The notes: generated by a model not told the origin, from the sequence alone. A DNA stretch of 64,000 nucleotides from Lactarius indigo (GCA_025766275.1 JAFKAC010000122.1:62001-126000), one strand, 5' to 3'. Counted from the first letter of the stretch, positions 48,364 through 59,212 are shown. A program made the numbers and translations.

Positions 48364-48757
48364 TTCTGGTCGCGCCCCTCTGGGACCTCTCGTTATACAT
48401 CATTACCAATGCCAACCATGTACGCCAAGCGTCCGTATTCTGATGGGCGTCTCCACTGGGCGTCTCACCCCCTTTCGTCCGACGCAATATAATCAATTCC
48501 CGCCTCTTAGACAGCCACATGGCACATTACTCGTGCTGCTGGATAGTACCTTATGATTAGCACTGTTTTTTTTTTCAGAAGTGCACCATGGTGAAATTCT
48601 ATTTCCAAGGAACGACCAGATACGTCCCGCAACATCTGGATAGACGACGTGGACATAATCCATAGATTGTATGCCCACACGGCACGAAAAACTACAGAGA
48701 GTAAGTAGCTCATACATTATAACGTAGAGGCACGTTTCAAAAAATTCGATGGGCTCC

Positions 48758-50130
48758 TCACAGCTTTGCAAGTTGCGATAGCCCTTTTTTTTTTTTTGAA
48801 CCATGTTTATTCCGGGACAGTACAGAATACAAGACCGGTCTTCAACTTGCGATAGCCCTTCCGAGTAAGACTTGGACCTGACCTTGTCCATGTCCGCACG
48901 AGTAATCAGCCACAGCTCGTGAACGTGATTATATCATAAATGACGTCTGTCTTAAAACACAGGGGAAAAAGTGTTGAGATTTTACCTGTCGCGTCCATCC
49001 AGGCCGTTGGCGTGGTAAAATTCTGGGCGACTGAGGGGGCTGACGACAACTGGGTCCTCGAGACCGATGTCGTACACAAGGCCATACTTCCTCCGCGCGT
49101 CCAGAACGTCGAATGGTGGGCTCGCATAGGCCTGGACCCTGCAGCACTCCAGCACAAGTGACATAATTCCGGAGTTGAACCGACAAAATGGGGTGTTATT
49201 TGACGGTCTGGGTTACAGCGCCTAGTGGGGACGTACTTGTGCATTTCAAGGCCCGTCGTGCCCCTAGCCTCAGGTCCACCGCTCAGATTGGTGACATAAT
49301 TCCCTCCGTACTGCCGATCAAAGTCTTGTAAACCGACGCGTGCGGAGATGGCCACCATTTACCGTCTTGTCCCCACGCACGACGAAGCACCCACGGTGCA
49401 CTCCAAGGGCCAGGTAAGATACGAGCCACACAAAGAAAAGGAGGAGGCTCGATCTCTGCACAGTTCAAAGCAAGGTGAACTGACCGTGCACCTCCTTAGT
49501 TGCAAAATGACCGTGCAGCTCGACAACTCCGACAACACCACGACTTGCGCAGCGTGAGCGAAATTTTGTCCACCAGACGTCACGGTCGGGTCATCCCATA
49601 ACCAAACAATATCGATCGTGCGGTGTCTCACAAATGCATCTGCGAAGTCAGTTGCTATCCGCGGCAGCAGTTTCGAAGATGCACGGCATCGGTGGCCCAC
49701 AGTTCGAGTTGGGCAAAGCGCACTCTACACGGGGATGGGGAGATCTGGGGATGTAGTGTTGGTTCCGAGTGCTCCAGATGCCATACGCCTGGAGCCGAGA
49801 GCGAGTCTGAGCCTGCAGTGCCTGTAGCCTGCGCTGACGACTGCCGCGGTGTAGGCGAGTGCGGTGCTCCCCGTCGAGTAGTTGTTGTTCATGTTCGCGA
49901 TCGGGACCCCTGTTAGGCTAAGCTGGTAGAGCACTGCCTGGCCTTTCGCCGATGCGCCGTAGACGTGGTCGATGAACCCAGCCTCGACGGAATCATACGT
50001 GATTCCTGGACCGATAGTGACGGCCGTGAGTGGACGGGGTTCATACTAGGACGGACAGACAGCAGAACATTACCTGCGTAAAGGAGCACCTTCATCGCGG
50101 CCTCCAAGTCCAGATCGTGAGAGAGTGCAT
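48758..50130 (-). pseudogene. SCP2-type thiolase (sterol carrier protein X-like) pseudogene
   Basis: Family knowledge: peroxisomal thiolases cleave 3-oxoacyl-CoA, using a Cys in NNNCSTGS. Minus-strand pieces in order: LDLEAAMKVLLYA (about 50105-50065), intron, GITYDSVEAGFIDHVYGAS...LTGVPIANMNNNYSTGSTAL (49995-49860) continuing to about 49760; YGGNYVTNLSGGPEARG (about 49310-49260); RKYGLVYDIGLEDPVVV and SRPEFYHANGLDGRDR (about 49095-48985); YNHVHELWLITRADMDKVRS and KSYSEGLSQ (about 48925-48860). The catalytic Cys is Tyr (TAC), the KGHPLGA-type segment is missing after PEARG, the middle is not recognisable, and the N-terminus is absent. The last codons, LAKL and stop (48773-48758), are separated by a 60-bp LINE fragment. 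-AKL would be a peroxisomal targeting signal. Clearly non-functional. Confidence 0.8.
48787..48846 (-). mobile_element. 60-bp LINE 3' fragment inside the thiolase relic
   Basis: A T run, then GAACCATGTTTATTCCGGG and on to GACCGGTCTTC. It is flanked by TTGCGATAGCCCTT at 48773-48786 and 48847-48860. The tail matches the LINE end at 59208-59240 (TTATTCCGGGACAG...AAGACTGGTCTTC). The 74 added bases shift the thiolase frame just before its stop. Confidence 0.85.
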
Positions 50131-50224
50131 CTTACACCGTTGGTCTATCGTTGACTGTGCTAGGACCGAAAAACGGACTCAAGTATAACGACCTCGTATA
50201 CCTTATCCCAGTAATGTACAGTGC

Positions 50225-50456
50225 TCCCCCCTCGCCGCATATTTACGCTTCTCGGCTCCGGCTTGTGACTGTATGCCCGGTGACCCTCGTGGTTGCCTCT
50301 ATTATAATTCTCTCTGATGTTTCGGTTCCGCACTTACGATTCTCGGGGGCACCTTATTGGACTAATGTGTTTCATAAATACGGCTTCGTTCTGCTGTGAC
50401 TGGTCTGTAACTCGCCTTACGCATCCCAGAATAAATATTGATCAAAAAAAAAAAAA
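50225..50456 (+). mobile_element. 232-bp 5'-truncated LINE fragment
   Basis: Ends in CAGAATAAATATTGATC and 13 A, resembling the LINE tails. It is flanked by GTACAGTGC at 50216-50224 and 50457-50465. The 9-bp duplication is short, so the left boundary is slightly less certain. Confidence 0.65.
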
Positions 50457-50529
50457 GTACAGTGCCGCCTAACACAGTGACTGTGTCCGATTCTATCCAG
50501 TTTCTCGTCGTCCCCCTCTCTCGCATCTT

Positions 50530-50922
50530 CAATTCGGTTTGAATTGATGGCACGCCGATATGCAGGCTTAGATCCCACTCCCAATCGTCGAACAGCGAGC
50601 GATAACGCCACCAAGTGCGGTGGACCATACCCCGAGTGTGACTCGGACTCTGTCAGCGCCTTTCTCCCCGCATTCTGTGACGCGTACTTCGTATCGTGGC
50701 TTTTTCCTACACTTGCTGAACATTCGGGTATACAAGCCGGTCGTACCGTGCTGTCACTGATGGCCAACAAAGCTCCTCGCGCAAAAGCATTAGTCCAAGT
50801 CTAGAGTAAATATATAGTCGTCTCCGTGCACGGTCGTCTCCTAGATGCGTCAGAGGAACAATTAGAAACGTTGGACCATAAAACAACAGCTTTAGATTAC
50901 GCAGCTGGGATGGAGCGTTCCA
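50530..50922. repeat. F-box 3' flank repeat
   Basis: About 300 bp homologous to 58890-59170: both contain a TTGATGGCACGC/TTAATGGCACGC start, GGATCCCACT or GATCCCACT, a CACTTACTGAACATTC-like block and TCATTGATGACCAACC/TCACTGATGGCCAACA. Both strands are open here (plus MARRYAGLDP..., minus MLAISDSTVR...), but coding capacity is unproven. Confidence 0.6.
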
Positions 50923-51870
50923 TCATTTGCTAACGTAGGACTTAAGTCTTTCATCAAACTCCATTTTTGTTTCGACAACGGATATAGGGTGACCGGAGAG
51001 CTGACGGGAAGCGACGAAGTTCCTAATAGATGACGCCGACTGGTCCGATAAGTAAATCAAGTTGAGGGGTGGCAACACCTCGGCGGCCATCACCACCGTG
51101 ATTGTCTTCCAGCGCAAGAGCAACATGCCCGGCGATCTCCGGAGATAGTACATGCAGCGTCTGCACGGCGGTGAACCGGTGGAGGAGGTGTAGCCACCCA
51201 ACGTCGTCCGTATCCATTAGTTGCTCGCGATAGGTGTCGAGGGTGGCGAGCATTAGATGGTCCACATTGGAGAGTGTCAGGGAAACATCGCTGACCACCT
51301 GGGCTATGTGTGAAAGTTGCCAATCTATCTCTTGGCAAAAGATACTAATCCGAACAGGGTGGTGGAGCGAAGATAGGTGGATTTCATGGCGATCAATTTC
51401 GAAGAAGACGGGGTCAGAGAAAAAGGTAACTCCCGCACGCTTGAGTAGGGTTAACTTGGGGCCCATTGAACGAGCGACGAACTAACGAGCTGATTCAAGT
51501 ATTCTATCTCAACGCAGTCCAGTTGAGGGCAGTCTATCGGGGCGACGAGGTCCTCCAGGTACTCGCTAGCACCCCGGAATCGAAAGTATGTGAGAGCAGG
51601 AAGGACAGACCGTGTCACCGGAGGCGGACTTATTCGATTGGGGCGGGGAGTAGCCGACTGGAATTCAATGATAAAGCTTTTGAGCCTGGGCAATACGGCC
51701 AAACACGCGACCATGGTAATTTCAAAAGGTGGAGCCGGAAAAGGTCACTGGAGGACAAAAGAAGCGTTGTGCAATGCCGGAAAGGGGATGCCGTCTAAAA
51801 CGATGTGGTGTAAACACGGCGCAGATCCTCTCAAGAATTCGGCGGGAAAGACCGGCGGATTTCCTTCGCC
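50923..51870 (-). pseudogene. F-box protein relic
   Basis: C-terminal blocks (LPPLNLIYLSDQSASS-type, SYVSK) at 50923-51201 and middle blocks (LEDLVAPIDCPQLDCV, FQSATPRPNRISPPPVTRSV) at 51451-51714, in different frames. An internal deletion near 51717 removes the segment normally encoding the YFAPNAMVACLA-to-LVSLHL region. Homology stops at about 51870, before the F-box. It is clearly derived from the same family as F-box 4. Confidence 0.8.
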
Positions 51871-52515
51871 CGCATCAAAGCTATTATATAACGAACTCAA
51901 TCGCTTTGAGGATGAATGAGCTACTCTTATAAGCTAAAAGCTGCTAGGCAGCACCGCTGGAGGGAAGGAAAGGAAAGACGCGGTCATGACCACGTGATGT
52001 ATATCCTGAGGCTCCTGACGCGTGGTGTCCCATGGACCCCGCTCTGCTCTCAGGCTCGTCATACTGCCCCTCACTGGCAAGGGCTTATCTTGACCGCTGC
52101 GGTATCTTTCCGTTCGGTTAACCACACCCAAATTTATTTCGTTGCAGTGGTTCTGCGATTTATTTTTCTTATCTGAATGACTTATGCACTCAAGATATAG
52201 ATTCTGCGAAAGCAATTGGTACCGTACCACGACGAGGCTAGAATTTTCTCTGCATGCCCGGTGCCAGCTCCTCCATTTCATCGATGACAGAGGTCCCTGA
52301 ATAATGCGCCGTGCTATCATTGACGGCCAGTTAGACTCATCACACAAGCTCGCCGTAAAATTCGTAATCATTAAAGATGAGTTCAAGTTACACTGGAGCA
52401 ACATTTATATGTATACATTCGTCCGGTTGCATTTTCATCAACAGAAGGGTGATCATAACCATCAGATCGTAAAATACCAGGCTACAAAGTACGCAACTGG
52501 TATGAAAAAACATTC
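51871..52515. other. Spacer with F-box 3' flank repeat
   Basis: 51871-52130 is unassigned. 52150-52510 matches the 3' flank of F-box 4 (44460-44870) and includes the GTATACATTCGTCCG-type block. No gene is seen. Confidence 0.4.
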
Positions 52516-53937
52516 TCATTTGCTGACGTAGGATTTGAGTCTTTTGTTAAGCTCCGTTTTTGTGTCAAAGACGGTTACAGGGCGACCAGATAGCCGCCGA
52601 GCAGCGACAAACTTTTCAACAGATGATGCGGGCAGGCCTGCTAAGCAAATCGAGTCAAGGGATGGTAACGCTTCGGTGACCATCCCACCCGTAATATCTT
52701 CCAATGCAAGAGCGACGTGCTCTGCGAGTTCATGAGATACATGCAGCGTCTGCACGGTGGAGAATTGATGGAGGAGGTGCTGCCATTCCACATCGTCCAC
52801 ACGCTCTAATTGATGACCCTCCTCGGGATGTGCCTTGAGCTTGAGATGGACGACATCGGAGAGTGTCGCAGAAAAATAGCTAAGCACCTGGGCTATGTGC
52901 GAAACTTGCCAGTCAACTCCTTCGCAAGAGATGGTGGTTGTGATAGAGCGCCAATCCCAGCTCAGATCGTTTGGACGAGGATAAACCTGGAAGGTGACCC
53001 TGTCGCCGAAAAAGGTAACATGCGCACGCTTGAATGGGGTTAATTTGGGGCCAACTGAGCGATCGACGAACTTGGAGAGTTGAGCGACCCGAAAGTCAAC
53101 AAGTTGATTCATGTATGCTATCAAGATGCGGCCCAGCCGAGGACCGTCGATTCGGGCGACGAAGTCCTCCAGATACTCGCTAGCGCCCCTGAATTGAAAG
53201 AAGGTGAGTGCAGGAAGGACGGTACGTGTCACGGGAGGGGGGGTTATTTGTTCAGGGCGGGAACTCGGAGTAGCCGATTGGAATTCAATGATGAAGATTT
53301 CGAGCCTGGGAAGTGATGCCAAACCCGCAACTAGAGCCTCGGGTGAAATGTAGCCAGTCGAGGGTATTTTGCGAAGATCAAGCTCAATAAGGTCAGTGGT
53401 AGACAAAAGAAGAGTTGGTAGTGCCGGATAGGGAATGCCGGAAAAGGTGATCTTTTGTAACCGTGGTGCAGATCCTCCCAAGAATCCACCAGGAAGGACT
53501 GGTGCATTTCCATCGACAGAGTCAATGTGGAGATATGTTAACACCGGAAATGGTTCCTGCATCATCGTGGCCATCTTTTCCAAATGCGTGCTTGATACGC
53601 CGAGCGCGAGATAAGACACGCGACCAGGGTGTTCAAGTGCAGCAACCACATTGTCTTCGTCCTCAAACGTGATGCCGCTCTTGAAATATGCGTTGTGATA
53701 ATCGACGACGATAGGAAAGGCCGGCCAGATGCCCAGATTCTTCCTGACAGGAGTCCCGTAGGTGCAGAGAATTCGGAGGTTGAGACGGTGTGGCGACGCA
53801 AATACGATCTGACGCCATCTCTGGCATACATGAACCAATAAGTGCCACTTCCATGCATGGCGAAGAGTATCTTGATTGTTTTGACAGAAGTCAAATATTT
53901 CAAGGAAGACATTGTCTGAGAGCACGCCAATTGCCAT
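52516..53937 (-). CDS. F-box/LRR-like protein 5
   Basis: From ATG at 53937 (MAIGVLSDNVFLEIFDFC); the frame is open upstream to 54021, but that part probably contains the intron acceptor GAGCAG. The F-box ends WRQIVFASPHRLNLRILCTY. Leucine-rich blocks follow (FLGGSAPRLQKITFSGIPYPALPTLL-type, LEDFVARIDGPRLGRI), then C-terminal LPSLDSICLAGLPASS and SYVSK. The frame is uninterrupted. This is the rightmost intact member of the array. Confidence 0.8.
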   Translation of the reverse strand: MAIGVLSDNVFLEIFDFCQNNQDTLRHAWKWHLLVHVCQRWRQIVFASPHRLNLRILCTYGTPVRKNLGIWPAFPIVVDYHNAYFKSGITFEDEDNVVAALEHPGRVSYLALGVSSTHLEKMATMMQEPFPVLTYLHIDSVDGNAPVLPGGFLGGSAPRLQKITFSGIPYPALPTLLLSTTDLIELDLRKIPSTGYISPEALVAGLASLPRLEIFIIEFQSATPSSRPEQITPPPVTRTVLPALTFFQFRGASEYLEDFVARIDGPRLGRILIAYMNQLVDFRVAQLSKFVDRSVGPKLTPFKRAHVTFFGDRVTFQVYPRPNDLSWDWRSITTTISCEGVDWQVSHIAQVLSYFSATLSDVVHLKLKAHPEEGHQLERVDDVEWQHLLHQFSTVQTLHVSHELAEHVALALEDITGGMVTEALPSLDSICLAGLPASSVEKFVAARRLSGRPVTVFDTKTELNKRLKSYVSK

Positions 53938-54728
53938 GTCGTGTCCGTAATTCTCGCCTGCTCCACACAAGTCAGCATTTGTTGTAGTCACTACGGGGGT
54001 GAATGCACCTTCAGCGCACACTTTCTTTTGTTCCGCACCATGACCTTGAGAAATCTCTCCGGTATGTGAGATGGCACCAGGGGACGGATCACCCAGTAGG
54101 GAGAGCGGACGAACGCTGATTGAAATTTAGCAGTGAGCACTCAGTCAATTGGTAGGCACTGGACACGCCTAGTAGAACCAATCGATAGAAGAGGTCCGGC
54201 AAAGCTGGGTACGGAGACCGTGCAATGGCTGATTGAAGATTCGCAGCGAAAATTCGGTCAAATATTCTTGTAAATATGAAGGCCGTGGACAAACCTCTCA
54301 GTACCCATTGGTAATACGGATAATGGACTAGGCTCTGTAGGGGAAGGAGCCACTCTTATAGTACTAGCCTCTTGGCCAGCCCGATGAGTCGTGATCCGAT
54401 AGAAAGTAAACATCCAGGTCATGCAACAGAACGCCATATGTAGTTCACAAAGAACGGACCTTGTTGGCACGACATCAGGTAATGAATTAAAGTTGTACTC
54501 CGAGAGTACCCAGAAAGTAGCCAGACGCAAAGTTGATCATGATGCTGTCAACCAAACCTGTAATTTATAACCAGGGAAGAATGGTGTTGCACCGCATAAA
54601 CGAACGTGTAAACGAAACCCCCTAGCTATTGGTCGATATAGTCCTGAAATACGGAACAAAGGAGTTGATGTGGGAACAACCAGTCCGGTCTTTGACAATG
54701 ACCGACATAGTGTAGGCGCGAGGTGATC
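53938..54728. other. F-box upstream flank
   Basis: 54000-54350 carries the F-box upstream flank repeat (ATGGCACCAGGGGACGGATC at 54070). 54350-54728 has no identified content and borders the fold-back element. Confidence 0.35.
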
Positions 54729-55650
54729 CTCAGTAAAAAAGGAAAGTCGGCTGTAGTCAGCTGTGAGTCAGCTGTGGGCCGGAAACGGCCATCTGGGAGT
54801 CAAATGACCCCCAGATGGTTATTTGCGAGTTTTCCGACCACGATTTGACTAAGAATAGTCGGATCCGTGTCATTTTAAGTCAGGTCGAGGAGCTTTGCTG
54901 AAATCAAAGCATAGTCATCCGGCAGTCATTTCAAGTCATTTTGGGGCAAATCTATAGTCAAAATTTGCCATTTGGTAGTCGTCCCACAGTCAATTTTTGA
55001 TACACAGAAAAAACCTATTTATTGCAAAAAATACGATAGAATCTAGGGTAATATACAAAGGAACAGTAATATTACTATAGGAACGCGGTGCGGGACCTGC
55101 TTTGGCGTGCAGAATTCCACCCCTCCATCACCGTCGTCGTCGGGCATGGCTGGGGTGCTTGAGCGAACAGAACAGAGCTCGTTGCCGCTACCACCACAAC
55201 CGTTGTGGTTGAGACTTGCGGCTGCGTTGGCCAAATGCCCCCCCTTCCCTGCCAACATCCCACTGCGGCTGCGTCGTCATTGTGCTTAATCGGCTTGTGT
55301 TGGACCCCCAGCGGTGGTGGTCGTAGTTGCAGGTGGCTGGGTGCATGTCGGGCGGCGCGGCGTTGCAGCTGGTTGGAGTGGTGCTGGGGTTGTAATTGCG
55401 GTCAACGTCGGTGCGTTGTCAGGATAAAAAAAAAAAAAAAAACTAATACTCAATTTTTTTGTTTTTGTTTTTGTTTTTTTGGGGGGGTTCATTGGTTGGT
55501 TTGCAGGGGCGATAGTCGACAATGCCTTGCGAATGTGTGCTGGTGGGTGCGTGTTGGTTTATATGAGTGGGGTAGTTGCTAGTCAGTGGAGCACGCGAGC
55601 GAGGGTTCGAGAGAATATGAACTTACAACTTGCCAGTGCGGCAACGTGGC
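54729..55650 (+). repeat. Left arm of the fold-back element
   Basis: Reverse complement of 56133-57055 with few mismatches, including an A run at 55425-55441 matched by a T run at 56341-56359. Confidence 0.9.
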
Positions 55651-56132
55651 AGCACATCCTGGTCGTCTGCCGTAGGGGGAGAACAAGCGGGAAGTGGGGT
55701 TGACAGAGTAGCCGTCTTGAATGTAGACTTGAAGAGTAGAAGCGGTGATGGGATGGATTTATAAATAGAATAAAAAAAAAAAAAAAGCGGCAGTGGCAGT
55801 GGCAGGGAAATGAGGAAACGCAGGGAATGGAGTTGGAGCGCTGGACGAGTTTTGGACTTGGACTTGTGTGCATCCAAATGTTCCCGCTTCCCGCAATGGG
55901 ACGCTAGACAGAACGAGAAAAACCTTCCCACGTTCGGTAAATCAATGCGGCGTTGAAGTCCTACCTATTTGCGTCCCTTGTTTTGCACCTGCTCCCCTCC
56001 TCTTTTTTTGTCGTACCCACAGGCCCCACCATACTACTGCCTCACTTGCACCATTGTCACGCAGCCGCCATAGCACCCACTCCAGCTGTCCTGGTGCTTC
56101 TGTCCTTTGTTGAAGCTGCAGGCCCAGGCACC

Positions 56133-57055
56133 GCCACATTGCCGCACTGGCAAGTTGTAAGTGCATATTCTCTTGAACCCTCGCTCGCGTGCTCCACTGA
56201 CTAGCAACTACCCCACTCATATAAACCAACACGCACCCACCAGCACACATTCGCAAGGCATTGTCGACTATCGCCCCTGCAAACCAACCAATGAACCCCC
56301 CCAAAAAAACAAAAACAAAAACAAAAAAATTGAGTATTAGTTTTTTTTTTTTTTTTTTATCCTGACAACGCACCGACGTTGACCGCAATTACAACCCCAG
56401 CACCACTCCAACCAGCTGCAACGCCGCGCCGCCCGACATGCACCCAGCCACCTGCAACTACGACCACCACCGCTGGGGGTCCAACACAAGCCGATTAAGC
56501 ACAATGACGACGCAGCCGCAGTGGGATGTTGGCAGGGAAGGGGGGGCATTTGGCCAACGCAGCCGCAAGTCTCAACCACAACGGTTGTGGTGGTAGCGGC
56601 AACGAGCTCTGTTCTGTTCGCTCAAGCACCCCAGCCATGCCCGACGACGACGGTGATGGAGGGGTGGAATTCTGCACGCCAAAGCAGGTCCCGCACCGCG
56701 TTCCTATAGTAATATTACTGTTCCTTTGTATATTACCCTAGATTCTATCGTATTTTTTGCAATAAATAGGTTTTTTCTGTGTATCAAAAATTGACTGTGG
56801 GACGACTACCAAATGGCAAATTTTGACTATAGATTTGCCCCAAAATGACTTGAAATGACTGCCGGATGACTATGCTTTGATTTCGGCAAAGCTCCTCGAC
56901 CTGACTTAAAATGACACGGATCCGACTATTCTTAGTCAAATCGTGGTCGGAAAACTCGCAAATAACCATCTGGGGGTCATTTGACTCCCAGATGGCCGTT
57001 TCCGGCCCACAGCTGACTCACAGCTGACTACAGCCGACTTTCCTTTTTTACTGAG
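56133..57055 (-). repeat. Right arm of the fold-back element
   Basis: Reverse complement of 54729-55650. Confidence 0.9.
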
Positions 57056-57062
57056 GGTGATC

Positions 57063-58310
57063 GGTGATCGACGACCGAGGTGGCAGGGGCCGCGGGCCGG
57101 ATTACCTTGATCTCGCAAGGAACACTTGACACTGATTTCGAGGGTTGCTGGTCTCCTAATTATGGGCACATTTCAGCCTATCTATGGCTTAGTATCGTCT
57201 TCATTGAAAATCCCTTCCCAGAGTCTCTCTACCCAGTTTTGTGCAACTGGCATTGTCACCGTGGGGCCAGGTCGATGATGTCATAACCTCTGTCAAGAGG
57301 AATCCCTGCGACTTCCAGTTAGACTTTGAGAGCGGCGTTGGTGGCGGTAGCAGACGGTTATTCCTCTCGTTCCTTTCAGGTTTCCGCTCTGACTTCTCGA
57401 GGCAAACAACTGGTCACCCTGGCCCTTCTCCTTTTTGAATCCGTTTATATTCCGGGATATATTTCCGAGACATCCGATCCATTCTTCCCATTTGGCCAAA
57501 CTATTGGAGCTTACGGTGCACAATGGTTTTCTTGTAGCTGAGATGCAAAAGCTTTGCCGGCTTCCATTGACACAGACTTCTGTACTAAGGTTGGGTGTCT
57601 GGTGTCTTTCCTGCGTGCCTCATCGGTGTTGTTCCTTCCACCAGAGATTAATGGTTTGCAGCACGGGGAGGACGGGGACAGGTACATAAAATCCATGTGG
57701 TACATGTTATCGTTTGCGTACTTCCATTATGCCAAGGCATCAATCACCTACCAGATCAGGAGCCAACACCCCGCTTAGCCCCATCCAGTGGTGGGGTTCG
57801 CCATTTGTATCTGAGACCTTGCGTGACGAGCAGCGCTCTAATATCCATCAGACAGATTCTGATTCGACTGAGAAAGATAGCACTCGCCAGTCGTATTGGT
57901 TCTCCGACCAGAGATACCAGAGATGGAGAACTACGGGTCTCTGGCCTGCTACATGCTCCCTGTGCACGAGCTCCGAGCAGGAAGCGGGACCCACGAATCC
58001 TGCGCACCATGTGGTCAGCATCATTTCCTTGCTCTTCTCTCACCAACTCCGGAAAGGCAAGACAACAATCAACTGAGGTGCTAAGAGGTGCTCATGAATG
58101 TGCGTTATAAAACTTGCTTCACCGCTGGTACCTCTTAAGTATGGACTAGCCTAGATCGACCCTCGCACTCTGGAGCTGCCTCGAAGAACAAAAAACGATA
58201 TTCATCTCTCCTCCATCTGCATCTCCTCTGTCCCAGGCCGCATCCCACCCACCCCCCGGCGACTATTAACTCCAAAGTTCGAGAGCACCCCTCACGCACA
58301 CATACGGCAG
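57063..58310. other. Unassigned interval right of the fold-back element
   Basis: Several plus-strand open stretches (57326-57541, 57554-57778, 57697-58110) look mildly protein-like (LVTLALLLFESVYIPGYISE; YIKSMWYMLSFAYFHYAKAS) but have no recognised family and no agreed frame. TTTATATTCCGGG at about 57444 resembles a LINE tail without a clear poly(A). No firm gene call. Confidence 0.25.
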
Positions 58311-58313
58311 GTA

Positions 58314-58691
58314 CTACGGAATCGTAGGCCGAAATGGTGTTAGAAACTCGACGCATCTCCGACCTATTACCCCGAAAGGGGTCCCCGATTCCATGTATAT
58401 CACTATTCTCTTACTCGTAGTGGAGGTGCATATTTTTGTACTTCGTGTGGATAGATCGTAGACTGTGAAGAACCTGTCCTGATTGTTCATGGCGGAGGCC
58501 GTGGTCGTCTCTGCGACTATCTCAGGTTCTGAATTTTTCATGCTTGGGGCTTCGCGATGGATCTGTGGCGAAACAGAAAAACCCCCCTTCTTAACTGCTT
58601 TTGGGATGCATCGAGCGATAGGCTGCCTCATTTTGACGTTTGTGGCCGCTTGTCTCATAAACGAAGAACCTCGTATACCTCGCCCCATCAA
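58314..58691 (-). other. Unidentified conserved coding-like segment
   Basis: A minus-strand open stretch whose C-terminal part (MESGTPFGVIGRRCVEFLTP...) resembles the minus-strand stretch at 40197-40529 (GESGPLALRICGKRVDFLTP...). Conservation in the same frame suggests a decayed gene family member. The product is unknown. Confidence 0.3.
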
Positions 58692-58889
58692 TGTACAAGT
58701 GCCGCAGATCCTTTCGCATCATGAGAGACAGAGAGAGGTTGCGAGAGATTAAGGGTCACAGGAGTGAGCAAGTGCGCTTGAAAGCCAAAGTCGTAATGCG
58801 AAAGAGTAGGCTGTCTCTATCTACAAATGTGAATTTCTATCTATCCCGTCCAACACTATTATTCTCTCATCATCTTCCATTCTCGCATA

Positions 58890-59178
58890 CTCGATTCGGT
58901 CTGAGTTAATGGCACGCTGGTGCGCAGGCCCGGATCCCACTTCCAACCGTCGAGCAGCAAGCCATAACACCAAGTGCAGATGGACGACACCCCGAGCGCG
59001 ACTTAGACTCTGACAGCACCTCCTCCCTTCATTCGGTGTCACGTACTTCGTGGCGTTGTTCTTACCTACACTTACTGAACATTCAGATGTAGAACCCGGT
59101 TGTGCTGTGTTGTCATTGATGACCAACCAAGCTCCTCGCCAAAAATTCTCAGCTAAAGTCTAAAGCAATATGTACATT

Positions 59179-59179
<1 letters not shown>
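58890..59179 (-). repeat. F-box 3' flank relic cut by LINE 2
   Basis: Homologous to 50530-50830. The conserved ATACATTCGTC-type block of the F-box 3' flank is interrupted right after TGTACATTC by the T run of LINE 2. This suggests that a further F-box gene lay, or lies, to the right of the LINE. Confidence 0.55.

Positions 59180-59212
<33 letters not shown>

Larger units (their letters stand above)
54729..57055. mobile_element. Fold-back / long-TIR DNA transposon, 2327 bp, non-autonomous
   Basis: Begins CTCAGTAAAAAAGG and ends with its complement CCTTTTTTACTGAG. The inverted arms are about 922 bp (54729-55650 and 56133-57055) and nearly identical. Flanking GGTGATC occurs at 54722-54728 and 57056-57062, a 7-bp target duplication. 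Outer arm ends carry many AGTC/AGTCA motifs. The central 480 bp contains short A runs and no transposase. Open stretches inside the arms mirror each other and are not genes. Superfamily not assigned. Confidence 0.85.

Noticed and set aside
48191..48556. Plus-strand ORF of 121 codons.
   Set aside because: It is antisense to a more protein-like minus-strand stretch, and its Pro/Ser-rich composition looks like a shadow.
55043..56741. Pairs of ORFs inside the fold-back element (for example 55043-55258 and 56526-56741).
   Set aside because: They are mirror images produced by the inverted arms, and I recognise no protein family in them.
57430..57460. A LINE tail (TTTATATTCCGGG) at 57444.
   Set aside because: There is no clear T run or target duplication. 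It is mentioned only as a resemblance and not called as an element.
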